Below are positions 11,801-22,018 of a stretch of DNA of 64,000 bases, one piece after another. Numbering within the stretch: position 1 is the first letter of the stretch; every line of letters begins with the position of its first letter. The notes beneath the pieces are model-generated. The model was given only the letters and a program-made list of their open reading frames with translations, had not been told where the DNA came from and made no database searches. Source of the DNA: Eutreptiella sp. 'Long Island Sound 2002' (Eukaryota; Euglenozoa; Euglenophyceae; Eutreptiales; Eutreptiaceae). A program made the position numbers and the translations under genes. The stretch lies in contig OZ038380.1 in NCBI GenBank assembly GCA_964036045.1, positions 187,624,298-187,688,297 on the forward strand, read 5' to 3'.

Positions 11801-14800
11801 GGTCACCGAGACTCCGGATGTTGCGGTCGCGGAACGTCCCGGGGACACGGAGGCGGTCCCGGAGCCCGTTTGGGTGCCGAGGCCGAATACCGTTTTGGAG
11901 GGGGTGGGCGTGGGGGTCCCGCTGGCGGTGGGCCTAGCGGTGGTGGTCTGGCTGCGGGTCGGTGTCGTGGTCGCGGTGGCGGTGGGCGGGACGCTGGCGG
12001 TGCGGCTGCGCGACGACAGCGTGAGGGAGGGGGAGCAGCTCCGGGACGCCCACAAGCTCCGCGAGGCCGTCCGGCTGCCGCTTGTGCTGTGGGTGACGGT
12101 GGGGACGGGGGTGACGCTGGGGGAGGGCGTGTCGTCCTTGGATATAGTGCGGCTGCGGGACGGGGAGAAGGTGCCCGTGTAGGTCGGGCTCTGCGTCGGG
12201 GTTGGGTACGCGGTCGCGCTGCAGCTGCGTGTGGGGCTCGCGGTGAGGGTGCGGGCGTGGGAGGGGGAGGCGGTGTGGCTTGAGGAGGGGGTGGGGGACG
12301 GACGCGGGGACAGACTGCCCGAGCGCGTCGCGGTGGGAGACGCGGAGGGGGGCGTGGCGGAGCGCAGAGTGGTGGCGGTCCGACTGGACCCGGCGGAGCG
12401 GCTGAGCGTGACCGTGGTGGTGCAGGAGTACGGGGCGGTGGCTGTGCGGGTGCGGCCAGGGGAGAGGCTGCGGGAGGCGGTTGGGGTGTGCGAGGCGGCA
12501 GTGAGTGTGGCGCGGTGCGAGGCGGAGGGGGTGGGGCTGGCGGACGGGCTGCGGGTCGGGGACGGCGGCGAGGGGGTGAAGGTCTTGGTCGGGAGCGAGG
12601 TCGCGGTGCTGGTGGGGGTGCGGGTGACGGTGAAGGTCAGGGACGTGCGGGTGGCGAACGATTTGGTGAGGGGGCACGACTGCGTGGGCGAGCGCACGGT
12701 GGTGCTGGAGGCGGTGGCGCTGGCGGAGGGGGTGGCCACGCGGCTGGGGGATGCCGTGATGGTGCAGGTGAGGACGGCGGTGCGGGTGTCGGTGCGGTCC
12801 GGGGTCCGGGACCGCGTGGCGGTGGGGGTCGCGGTGCGGGTCGGGACGACGGAGAGCGTGGCGGAGGAGGGGGTGTAGGACTGCGATGGGGTGGGTGGCG
12901 ACCGCGTCGGAGTGGGCACGATGGTGGGGGTCCGCACCGCGGAGTAGGTCGGCGTCGCGCTCTTGCTGACGGTCGGGGTGCCGCTTAGGGACGACGAGGG
13001 GCTGCAGGTGGGCGATGAGGGGGACTGGGAGAGGGGGCTCGGGGTCCGTGTGAGGCTTGGCGAGTGGGTGGGCGAGCGGGAGGGCGTGTGCGAAGGGGCC
13101 TGGGACAGCGATCGGGAGCTGAGGGACCCCGTGGGGCTCGGGGTGCGCGTCAGTGTGGGCGTCGACCGTGTGGCGGTGGAGGAGGCCGTGGGGGTCGGCG
13201 AGCGGGTGGTGCGGGTCAGGGTGGTCGTGGGGTAGCGCGTCAGGGTGGCGCTGGAGCGGGTGCCGGAGGGGAGGCCGGTGCCGGTTGGGGTCTGCGTGGC
13301 TGAAAGGGTGCGGGAGGTGGCGGTCAGAGTGCGGGAGGACTGTGTGAGACTAAGCACCGATGGGCTCCGAGAACGGGAACCGGAGGCGCTGAAGGTGGAG
13401 GTCAGTGCATACGAGTAGGACCCGCTGTGGGTGTGCGATGCGGTGGGGGTCAGGGAGCGGGAGCGGCTGCAGCTGCGCGTAGAGAGACTGAGGGTTGCGG
13501 AGGGAGTTGCGGAGGGGGAGGGTGTCAGGGGCTGAGAGACGGAGGCGGTGGCGGTGGTCGTGGAGGTTAGAGTGAGAAGGGGCGTGGCGGTGAGGGTGCC
13601 GGAACTGCGGGTGTCTGTGCACGACGGCGATAGTGGCCGGGACTCGGTGGGAGTGCCGGAGCGCGTGGAGGTGCGCGTGCGCGTCGCGCGCAGGGACGGC
13701 GTGTTGGTGAGCGACGCCGAAGCGGAGAGGCTTGGGGTGTGGGTCTGGCTGTACCGCGGCGATGGCGAGCCGGTGCATGTGTCTGAGGCGCTGCGACTGG
13801 GGGAGAGGGAGAGGGAGGGCTTGGGACTGAGACTGGCAGTGCGGCTGCCCGAGGCGGTCGGACGGGCGGTGGGGCTTGGAGACCGTGTGCGGCTTTTGAC
13901 GCCGGAGGCAGTGCGAGAAGCAGTCGTGCTCAGGCTCGGGCTGCGTGTCCCTGTGGTGGCGGAGGCCGTCCTGGTCCGTGAGAGGGAGGAGGCGGAAAGG
14001 GTGGGGCTGGCGGTGGGGGTCGGGGCGGAGGGTGTGGCAGTCGTGAGGGACCGCGACAGGGACCGGGGCGTGCCGCTGCGCGAGAACGTGGTCGTGGCCC
14101 GGGGGGTGGCGGTTGCGCTGGGGCTGACGGTGCGGGAGGTGGAGCGGGTGCAGGTGGGCGCGCGCGACGCGGAGCGCGAGGCGGTGGGCGTGCGGGAGGC
14201 GGTCGCCGTCCACGAGGCCCGCAGCGTCATCGTGGTGGGGGTTTGGGACCGTTGGCTGCGGGTGGCGGTACTGAGGGTGGGGGTGGCGATGCACGTCACG
14301 GTGTGTGTGGGCGTGCGGGTCCCCATGAGCGAGCGCGTGCGCGTGAGCGAGGGGGAGGGGGCGGGGGTGACGGTCGGGGACCGGGTCCCGTGGGAGCAGG
14401 TGACGCTGGAGCGGCTGTCGGAGAGGGAGGGCCCCGAGGGGGAGGGGGAGCTGCTGAATGTGCGGGAGGGGGAGCGCGTCGTGGCGGTGCGGGTCGGGGA
14501 CAGGGAGGCAGTGCCCGAGAGGCTCGGGCTGAGGCTGTGGGTCGGGGATCCGGTCCCGCTGGGGCTGCAGTGCGGCGTGGCGGTGAGGGAGGCGGACGGG
14601 GACGGGGACGGGCTGCGGGAGCCGGTGCGGCTGTGCGTCCGCGTGGGTTGCTCCGTCGGGGACAGGCTGGCGGAGAAGCTGAGCGAGGGGGTCCCGGAGG
14701 AGGTCGCGGTGCCGGACGGCGAGGGGGAGGGGCCGGTGCCGGAGGGCGAGACCGTGGGGGTGCCCGACGGGCGGAGGCTCTGCGTGGGGCTGCGGGACGC

Positions 14801-17800
14801 GGTGCCGGTGCGGGTGCGGGAGGGGGTGGCCGTGCGGGACGCCGACGCGGAGCCGGTGGTCGGCGTCGGGGACGGTCCGGTGTGCGAGGGCGAGGGGGAC
14901 GGGGTGGGGGACCGCGACGGGGACGCGGTGGGGCTGGGCGTGCGGGAAGCGCTGCCGGAGGCGGAGGCGCTGCGGGTGGGCGAGAGGCTCGCAGTCCCGC
15001 TGGGGCCGCTGGGGCTGACGGTGGCGCTGGAGAGCGAGGGCGTGGGGCTGTGCGAGCGCCGGGAGAACGTGGGGCTCGAGGACCAGGTGCCCGTCGGGGA
15101 GTATGTCCGGGTCGGCCTCAGGGTCGCGGAGTCGGTGGCAGTGGCGCTGCTGCCGGTGCGGGTGACGCTGCCGGTCGGGGACGGCGTGAGCGAGGGAGAG
15201 CCGCTGCCGCTGCGGGTCCCGCTGGCGCTCCGGGAGCCGGTGGAGAGGCTGAGGGAGAGCCCGGACAGCGTCACGCTGCCGGTGCGGCTGGCGGTGCGGG
15301 ACGGCGTCCGGGTGTGGGACGCCGTGGCGCTGGAGGTGCCGGTCGGGCTCTGCGGCTGCGTCCGGGACAGCGTGTCGGTGGGCGACCAGGTTGTGGTCGG
15401 GATGAGCGTCAGGGTGGCTGAGCTACTGGGGGACGGGGAGAGGCTGGCACTGGGGGTGGGGGTCAGGCTCTGGGTGGAGTTGCACGAGAGGGAGGGTGAG
15501 GCCGTGGGGCTCCGGCTGCGGGAGCCCGTCGTAGTGGCGGTGGACAGGGAGCGGGACGCGGTGCTGCTGGGGCTGCACGTTGGCGTTGATGTGCGGCTGC
15601 GGGTGGAGGGGGTGAGGGACGCAGATGCGGAAGGGGCGGTCACGGACGGCGACGCCAGGGCACTGCCGGTGACTGTGGGAGACAGGCTCGCGGATTGGGT
15701 GGGGCTGTTGGAGGAGGATGGAGTGGCCGTGGGTGTAGGGCTGGCGCTCAGGCTGCGCAGTGCAGTCGCCGACGCTGTCGCGGACGGGCTGCGCGTCGGC
15801 GCCGCAGTGAGTGAAGGCGTAAGAGAAGGGGTTGCGGATGCGGTGCGCAAGGGGCTGGGGGAGAGGGAGGCGGAGGGCGTGGGCGTCGCGGTACCGGACT
15901 TGGAAGGGCTGCGGGGGGATGCGGTGGGGCTGGCGGATGGCGGTGTGGCAGAGGGAGAGCAGGTGGACAGGGTCGCAGTGTGCGACGGCGTCCTCCGTGT
16001 GACCGTGGGCGAGGCGGTCCCCGTAGATTGTGTCGCGGAGAAGGTGCGTGTCGCGGAGGCCGTGCGCGACCGCGCGGACCCGGAGAACGTGCCCGAGGGC
16101 GTCGGGGAGAAGGACAGCGTTGCGGTGGTGGTGAACGAGGCGGTGTGTGTGGGCAGCGAAGGGGACAGGGCCCCGGTGGCCGTGAGGGTGGCGGAGAAAC
16201 TCGTGCCCGTGGCCCGGGAGTGCGAGCCCGAGCAAGACAGGCTCGGGGAGCCGGAGCGCGCGTCGGTGCGCGACGCGCTGGACGTAGCGGACGGGGGGGA
16301 GCCGGACCGACTCGGCGACGGAGAGGCAGAGGCCGGGGACGCGGTGGGTGTGGGGGAGCGCGAGACGGAGGCGGTCGTGGGGGACGGGGTGCAGCTCCGG
16401 GTCCTTCCGGTGGCGGTGGTGCTCAGCGTCAGGGACGGCGTGCAGGTGCGGGACGAGCGCGAGGACGTCAGCGTGCCGGAGGCCGAAGGCCGTGTCCGGG
16501 TCATGGGGTAGGTCTGCGTGCGGGACATCGAGGGGGAGGGACTCGCGGTGTAAGTGGCGGTGAGCTGCGCTGTCTGGCTGCGGGTCGCCGTGGCGGGGGA
16601 CGGCGACACTCCGGGGGACAGGGAGCACGTACTGACGGTGAAGGAGGCGGAACGCGAGGGCCCGGTTGCCGACGGGGTAGACACCGTCACGCTGCTGCTG
16701 CGGGTGCCGGTGGCGCTGCTTGTGACGGTGCGGGTGTGGCTTAGGGTTGGGGTGGGGCTGGGGCTGCCGCTCACGGACGCCGAGCGGGAGGCGGAGGGCA
16801 GCGTGCGGGAGCCGGTGATGGAAGAGGCCGTGAGAGATCTGGTGGCGGTGCCTGAGGCCGACCAGGTGGACGTGGCGACGGGGGTCGCGGAGGTGCTGGG
16901 GCTCTTGGAGTGCGTGCCACTGGCTGCGGGAGAGCCCGAGGCTGTGGTGGACAGGGTGCGTGAGGAGGAGGCCGTGAAGGTGCGCGTGGGGACGAGGGAG
17001 GGAGTGCCGGTGGTCGATGGGCTGCGGGAGCAGGACCTGCTGGCGCTGCCGGAGACGGAGCGGGTGGGGCTGGGGGAGCCCGAGGAGGTTGTGGTGGGCC
17101 TAGGGGTGCCCGTGGGGGTGACGCTGTGCGACACGGTCCGGATGCGGCTCCGGGTGGGGGACGCTGTGGGCGACAGGGAAAGGCTCGGGCTTGGGGAAAG
17201 GCGAGGGCTGTCGGTGGCGCTGGGGGAGGCGGAGAGGGTGGTCCGGGTGCGTGAGGGGGTGGGCGAGGGGGTACGGGTGCCGGATGCGGTGCGCGAGGGG
17301 GACGGGGAGAGGGAGGCGGTGTGCGAGGGAGTGAAAGACGCGGAGACAGATGCCGTGGCAGAGGAAGCGGAGTGTGAGAGGGAGGCGGCGGTGGCGGAGC
17401 GAGTCACGGTGGGGGCTCGGCTGAGGCTCCGCGTCGCAGAGCAGGTCTGGGTTGGCGTGGAGGACGAGGACAGTGTGGGCAGCCGGCTGCCCGACGTCGA
17501 CAGGGAGCCGGAGCCGGTGCGGCTGCCGGACTGCGAGGGGCTCGAGCTGGACGTGCGTGAGCCGGAGTGGGAGAAGGTGGTGGTGGCGACGGGGGTCGCG
17601 GTAGCGGTGAGAGACGCCGAGGGGGACGCCGATGTGGAGTCGGTGCAGGTCGCGTGCACGCTGCGTGTGGGGCTGGGGGTCGGGGATGATGTGCAGCTCT
17701 GCGACACAGACTCAGCCAGAGACGCTGTGGAAGAACCTGTGAGTGACTGTGAAAGGGAGGGGGTGAAGCTGTGCGGTGATACGGTGACGGTGGCAAAGGG

Positions 17801-19626
17801 CGTGGCACTGTGTGAGAAGGATTTGGACGGGGAGGCGGGCGGGGTGCTTGACACGGAGGCTGTGGGGGACAGGCTGGGGCTGCTGCTGGAGGACGGAGAG
17901 GGGCTGCAGGTGCGGCTGCGCGGCGGACTGGCCGTGGGGGATGCGGAGTGACTGCCCGATGGAGTCCAGGTTGTGGTGGCACAGTGCGAAGGAGTGCGCG
18001 TGGGGGTCTGGGAGGCACTTGCACTGAGGGTGTGGGAGGACGTGGGGGACAGGGAGGCGAGGGCGGTGGTGGTGGCAGTATGACTGGGGCTCGCAGGGCT
18101 GGGGCTGGAGGTGCAGGTGGTGCGGCTGCGGCTGGGGCTTGTGGACACACTGGGGGCGGACAGCGACTTCGAAACGGAGTGGCTGCCGGAGGCGGAGGGC
18201 GTGCGGGTGGTCGCGGTGCAGGACATTGTAGGCCGCGAGGGGGAGGGGGTGAAGGACGTGAGCGTAGGCGTGGGCGATGGGGACTGGGAGGGGGACACTG
18301 ACGCAGTGGCCCGGCAGGACGCGCTTCGGGTATATGTGTCCGTGTGGGTGTGGGTGACGCTGCCGGAGGGGGACCAGGACGGGGACCCCGTGAACCCGGT
18401 GGCTGTGGACAGGGTCGGGCTGATGGTGCGGCTCTGGGTCCCGCTGTGGGTGCGGGTGGGGGCTCTGGAGGCGGTGGGTGTGCCGCTGCGGGATGCGCTC
18501 GACGAGTGGGTGTGGGTCGGGGACACGGTGTAGGAGACGGTGCAGGAGATGGTGGCGGATGTGCGGGTACCGCCCGTGACGGTGAGGGAGAGGGACGTGA
18601 AGGAGGGCGTCCTGGACCGCGAGAGCGTGTGGCTGCGGGAGGCGGTGGCAGACGGGCTGCGACTGAAGGTTTGCGTGGGAACGCGGGTGCTCGAGAGGCT
18701 GCAGGTGCGGCTCAGGGACGCGGAGCCCGACCGCACGCAGGACAGCGTGCGGGACTCCGACAGCGAGAAGGAACGCGATGGAGTGCGGCTCCGCGTGCCG
18801 GACGGCGAGGCCGCGGGACTGCGGCTGTCGCTTGCGGTCCCGGTCACAGTGGCCGTGCGGGTCTGGGGATGGCTGAGGGTCGCTGTCCGGCTGCGGCTGC
18901 CGGATGCGCTGGAGGTGGCCGACGGGGTGGTCGTTGGTACAGAGCTGATGGTGGTACTCCGAGACGCGCTTGCGGTACGAGACGAGAGGGTGACCGACTG
19001 CGAGAGAGTACGGGATCCACTGAAGGTGCACGTGGCACGGGGGGTCGGGGTGCCGGATGGGGACAGGGATGGCGTGTGGCTGTGGGATTCTGTGGGGCTG
19101 CATGAGGGGGACAGGGATCGCGTGGGGAGTGAGGGCGTGGCGGAGAGGCTGGGGGTCCGCGAGCAGGTTGCGCTGTGGCTGCTGCTGGGGGTGAATGTGG
19201 AGGTGGGCGATACACTGCGGGACCGCGAGAGCGTGCGGCTTGGGCTGCGTCGGAGGCTTGCGGTACGGGTTGGGGTAGAGCTACAGGACACCGTCGAGGG
19301 CGTGAAACTCCGCGCAGACTCAGAGGGCGAGGCCGGTGTTGCGGTGGAGCACGTGAGGGTCCGCGCGGGCGTCAGGGTTTCCGAGGCACTGGGGCTTGGA
19401 CTCGGTGGGGACAGGGAGGGGCTGGGACTTGGGGGGGACAGGGAGAGGCTGGGGGACCGGCTCGAGGTTGGGCTCGAGGTGACGGTGGCGGTGGGCTGGC
19501 GCGACGGCGTGTTCGTGGGCGTGGCACTGAATGTGGCGGAGTGGAGGGCGGTGCCCGTGAGAGTGGGGCTGGGGCCTGTGCTACTGCAGGTGGGTGACCA
19601 GGCCTGCAAACAAGCGGGAGGCAGTC
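2858..19626 (-). CDS. Exon 6 of the giant surface protein gene: Ser/Thr/Pro-rich, TIG repeats, DUF11-like
   Basis: This exon codes for 5,589 codons plus two leading bases. The chosen acceptor is CTCCTCCTTCTCAG|GACTGCC at 19627, which gives phase 1 like the other exons; the donor is GAAGAG|GTGTGT at 2857. The first 3,750 or so residues (19626 to about 8375) are Ser/Thr/Pro-rich, with Ser or Thr at nearly every second position and Arg, Ala, Gly and scattered Cys between. From about 8370 to 3800 there are 14 repeats of about 100 residues resembling IPT/TIG domains. A short Thr/Pro linker (about 3725-3800) leads to a DUF11/CARDB-like domain (about 2925-3340). The composition suggests a heavily O-glycosylated extracellular stalk carrying globular domains. 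A more downstream acceptor at GTTTGCAG (19606) is possible but would be phase 0. A single gene product is inferred, not shown. Confidence 0.75.
2925..3340 (-). other. DUF11/CARDB-like domain within exon 6
   Basis: The residues here run from VVWTDGTGG through DPVPVTATVRNDGEG to NDTAVLVLP. The pattern of a polar acidic start, VTATVRNDG, a run of alternating hydrophobic residues, and a closing ND-x-A resembles the repeat-type beta-sandwich called DUF11 or CARDB, common in surface proteins. It also contains several N-x-S/T sites. The assignment is by eye only. Confidence 0.45.
3800..8370 (-). other. Array of 14 TIG/IPT-like repeats within exon 6
   Basis: Each repeat is about 100 residues and follows the pattern C-x-x-G-x-C-x-G-x-x-LT-hydrophobic-x-G-x-x-F, then P-x-C about 25 residues on, a conserved L-x-C-x-L, and G-x-W-x-V-x-V-x-V near the end. 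The LT..G cores lie near 8265, 7957, 7634, 7351, 7073, 6780, 6466, 6167, 5823, 5296, 4988, 4675, 4364 and 4065. The steps are close to 300 bp, apart from one of about 530 bp that holds an Asn/Ala/Thr insert. TIG folds are immunoglobulin-like and common in extracellular receptors. The extra paired cysteines suggest disulfide-stabilised repeats, which fits a location outside the cell. Confidence 0.75.
5580..5720 (-). repeat. Asn-Ala-Thr minisatellite encoding clustered N-glycosylation sites
   Basis: Inside the ninth TIG-like repeat the coding strand has a short-period repeat giving NGTNATNATANATANAT and then, after a short break, a second NAT/TAT run. This creates about eight N-x-T sequons within about 35 residues. 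The insert accounts for the longer spacing between TIG cores 9 and 10. It looks like a slippage-expanded loop that would be densely N-glycosylated if the protein passes through the secretory pathway. Confidence 0.8.
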
Positions 19627-20220
19627 CTGAGAAGGAGGAGCAGCTCGACAAAAGGCACGTGGCGGGCGGGCGGGTGGGTATTGGGGATACGGTACGGTCA
19701 TCAGTACATGTCACTCGACACTTGCACCAGCGCACACACACACAATTTGCGAAAGCACAGCACAAAGCGTTGTTGGCTGAGTGAAAATCCTCGTCAGTTG
19801 GTCATCAGACAAGACAAACAGAGCATGTCTGGCGCCTTTCTGCAGTACAGGAAGCGGAGGCAAGGATTCCCAGACCCCGACCCAGACCCCAGCGCGCGCA
19901 CACACACACACACGCACACACACGCACACACACTTTCACTCACTCACTCACTCATTCACTCACTCACTCACTCACTCACTCAAGCCCCCCCACCCCGTGA
20001 GGTAGCACGTGTAGAGTGACTGCACTCAGTACTGTGGACGAGCGCACGTGCACGTGTGTGTGGACTGCTTCGCGACGAGTTCGCGACGAGTGCTTCTGTG
20101 CCTGCTACCACTCGGGTGCACCAAGTCACCACCCGCCAGTAGAAGATATATCCTGCTCCTCAACAGCTGGTTCTTGACAAATCCATCTGTACCCAGTGCT
20201 GTGCCAAGTGCTTGCTTCAC
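19627..20220 (-). other. Intron 5 (594 bp, phase 1) with CA and TGAG microsatellites
   Basis: Its donor is GCAGAGG|GTGAAG and its acceptor TCCTTCTCAG|GA. On the plus strand it holds an (AC)n tract at about 19897-19935, followed directly by a (CTCA)n tract at about 19936-19982. Such repeats are typical of introns and are absent from the flanking exons. No coding potential was seen. Confidence 0.7.
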
Positions 20221-20679
20221 CCTCTGCACGCACTCCGGTCTCCAGACACACCCGTGTAGGGGTCCGTGTCGCTGTGCTGCTGCAGGCCTCTGTGGTCGTC
20301 CTTGAAGCAGTGCCGACAGACACAGACACAGAGCCAGTACTGCGGCTCGGGCTGGCTGTGGCGGTGGAAGTGATACTTGGCGACACGGAAAGCGTTGGGG
20401 TCTTGGTTCCCGAGCAGCTACGGGATGTGCTACTGGAGAGAGAGGAAACCGCAGTACCGGAAGCGGAAGAGGTGCCGCTGTGGGATGTGGTCGTGGTGGG
20501 CCGGCTGGTGCCGGTGCGCGAGAGGGAGAGGGAGGAGGACCCGGTGGGCGACGGGCTTTGGGTTTCGGATGGCGCGTCGGACAGGGTGTGGGAGAGGGAG
20601 CGGCTGGGCCGGGTGCAGGTGATGCTGGTGGGGGTGGCGCTGATGGACAGGGAGCCCGTCGAAGTGGCGGATGGCGTGC
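20221..20679 (-). CDS. Exon 5 of the giant surface protein gene: short Ser/Thr/Pro exon
   Basis: This small exon has exactly 153 codons and is phase 1 at both ends. The acceptor is CCCTCCTTCATTGTAG|GCACG and the donor GAGG|GTGAAG. It encodes the same alternating Ser/Thr pattern as its large neighbours, beginning with GTPSATSTGS and continuing through SLSRTGTSRP and TATASPSRST. It lies alone between two clearly non-coding stretches rich in microsatellites, which is the best evidence that the neighbouring giant open frames are exons of one gene and not separate genes. The last 15 or so residues lose the Ser/Thr pattern, so an earlier donor such as the GTGTGT near 20253 (phase 0) is a possible alternative. 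Confidence 0.7.
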
Positions 20680-22018
20680 CTACAATGAAGGAGGGCATGG
20701 GTCCAGTCCAGTCAGGCGGAGGAAACAGGCATGTCGCCAGGGGTCCATTGCAACTCCAGGGAGGGGGGGGGGGCTTCGAGCCGGTGTGAATCAGGGGAGG
20801 GGCGGTCTGGAAAACAGGCTCAAAGGGCCGAACCTTATTTTTCTCCATTGCCAAAAAAAAAGGTGGTGAACCGGATTTGCCAAGTTTCAGCAATTTCAGA
20901 CGTCCTGCGGTGCTTGTGGTGGGCCGGGCCCTTGGAGCCTCATTAGAGGGGGGGGGGGGTCTGGGAGACAGGCTCAAAGGGCCCCCCTCCCCGGAGTTGC
21001 AGTGGGCCGCGGGCCCGTGGCCGGGGGTTCACGGCGCAAAGCATCGGAAGGTCTTGCAATACATTGTGAAACGGCAAAGGGACCACAACACGGCACGATG
21101 TGCCTTCGTGAAATGGCGCGGTCGGCTGCTCCAAGCCAGGGCTTGCTACGTCGCAGCATTGCCATGATCATCAGCAACACCGGCATCCGCGTCAATATCA
21201 TCATGAATCGTGGATGTGCTTGTCCACGGAGGGGGGGCACCCACCCAGGCCAAACCACCCACCCACCGAAAACCAAAAAGAATTTCCTCTGGGAAGGATT
21301 GCAATTTTAAAGAGAGCCAAAAAAAAAGAGGCCCACTTAAGGCGCACAAACTTTTTTTTTGCCCTCATACGCCCCCCGTCCCATCGGCCAAACACCAAGC
21401 ACAACCCTGATCATGATCATCATCATTATCGTGAGTATCACCGTCATGATCATTCTCAAGCATAGCATCATCATCATTATTCTCACGACATCACCATCGT
21501 CGTCGTCATCGTCATGATCACATCGCCATCGTCATCATGGCGTTCCCATTATCCTCATTTTTGTCCTTATCATTGCCATGGCCATCTTTGTGATGTTGGT
21601 ACACGTAATGCGACTGTTGTCACGCCATACTGCCACAGCACAGGATACCGCAGCAGGGCACGGCATGGCATGGCGCAGCGTGGCATACAGCGTCCTCTCA
21701 CCCCCTGAAGTACCACAGTATCAGTGGCCCAGCACCTCAAAAAATAGAATTAACAAAGCGGGCGTAGCACTCGTATCACCCGGACCCATGAGGGGCTGCA
21801 GCACAGACTTGGCACTAGCGTCTGCCAGGTCACGCGTGATATGAAGGAGCTGGATCCTACTGCGCCGCACAGGGGATGCAGCTTGTTCCTACTGAGTTTT
21901 GGTTGCGACAGCAGCGGATATTACCGAATGGCACATGGGACAGCGCCGATTCCTAACGAAACTGAGGGCCCCTGCCGGACGCTGGTGGCACGTCTGGTGC
22001 AGCATGGAGAGGGCAGAC
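20680..22018 (-). other. Intron 4 (1,339 bp, phase 1), repeat-rich
   Basis: Its donor is CCCAAG|GTCTGC and its acceptor TTCATTGTAG. It contains runs of G (about 20760-20771 and 20947-20958), two copies of ACAGGCTCAAAGGGCC (near 20813 and 20968), A and T homopolymers, and a long ATC/GTC-type imperfect trinucleotide tract at about 21405-21545. No open frame here has the mucin-like composition. I saw no mobile element that I can name. Confidence 0.65.
21405..21545. repeat. Imperfect ATC/CGT trinucleotide microsatellite
   Basis: A run of ATCATC, ATTATC, GTCATG and GTCGTC triplets with interruptions extends through this stretch of intron 4. It is an ordinary simple repeat, listed because it explains the low-complexity short open frames here. 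Confidence 0.85.
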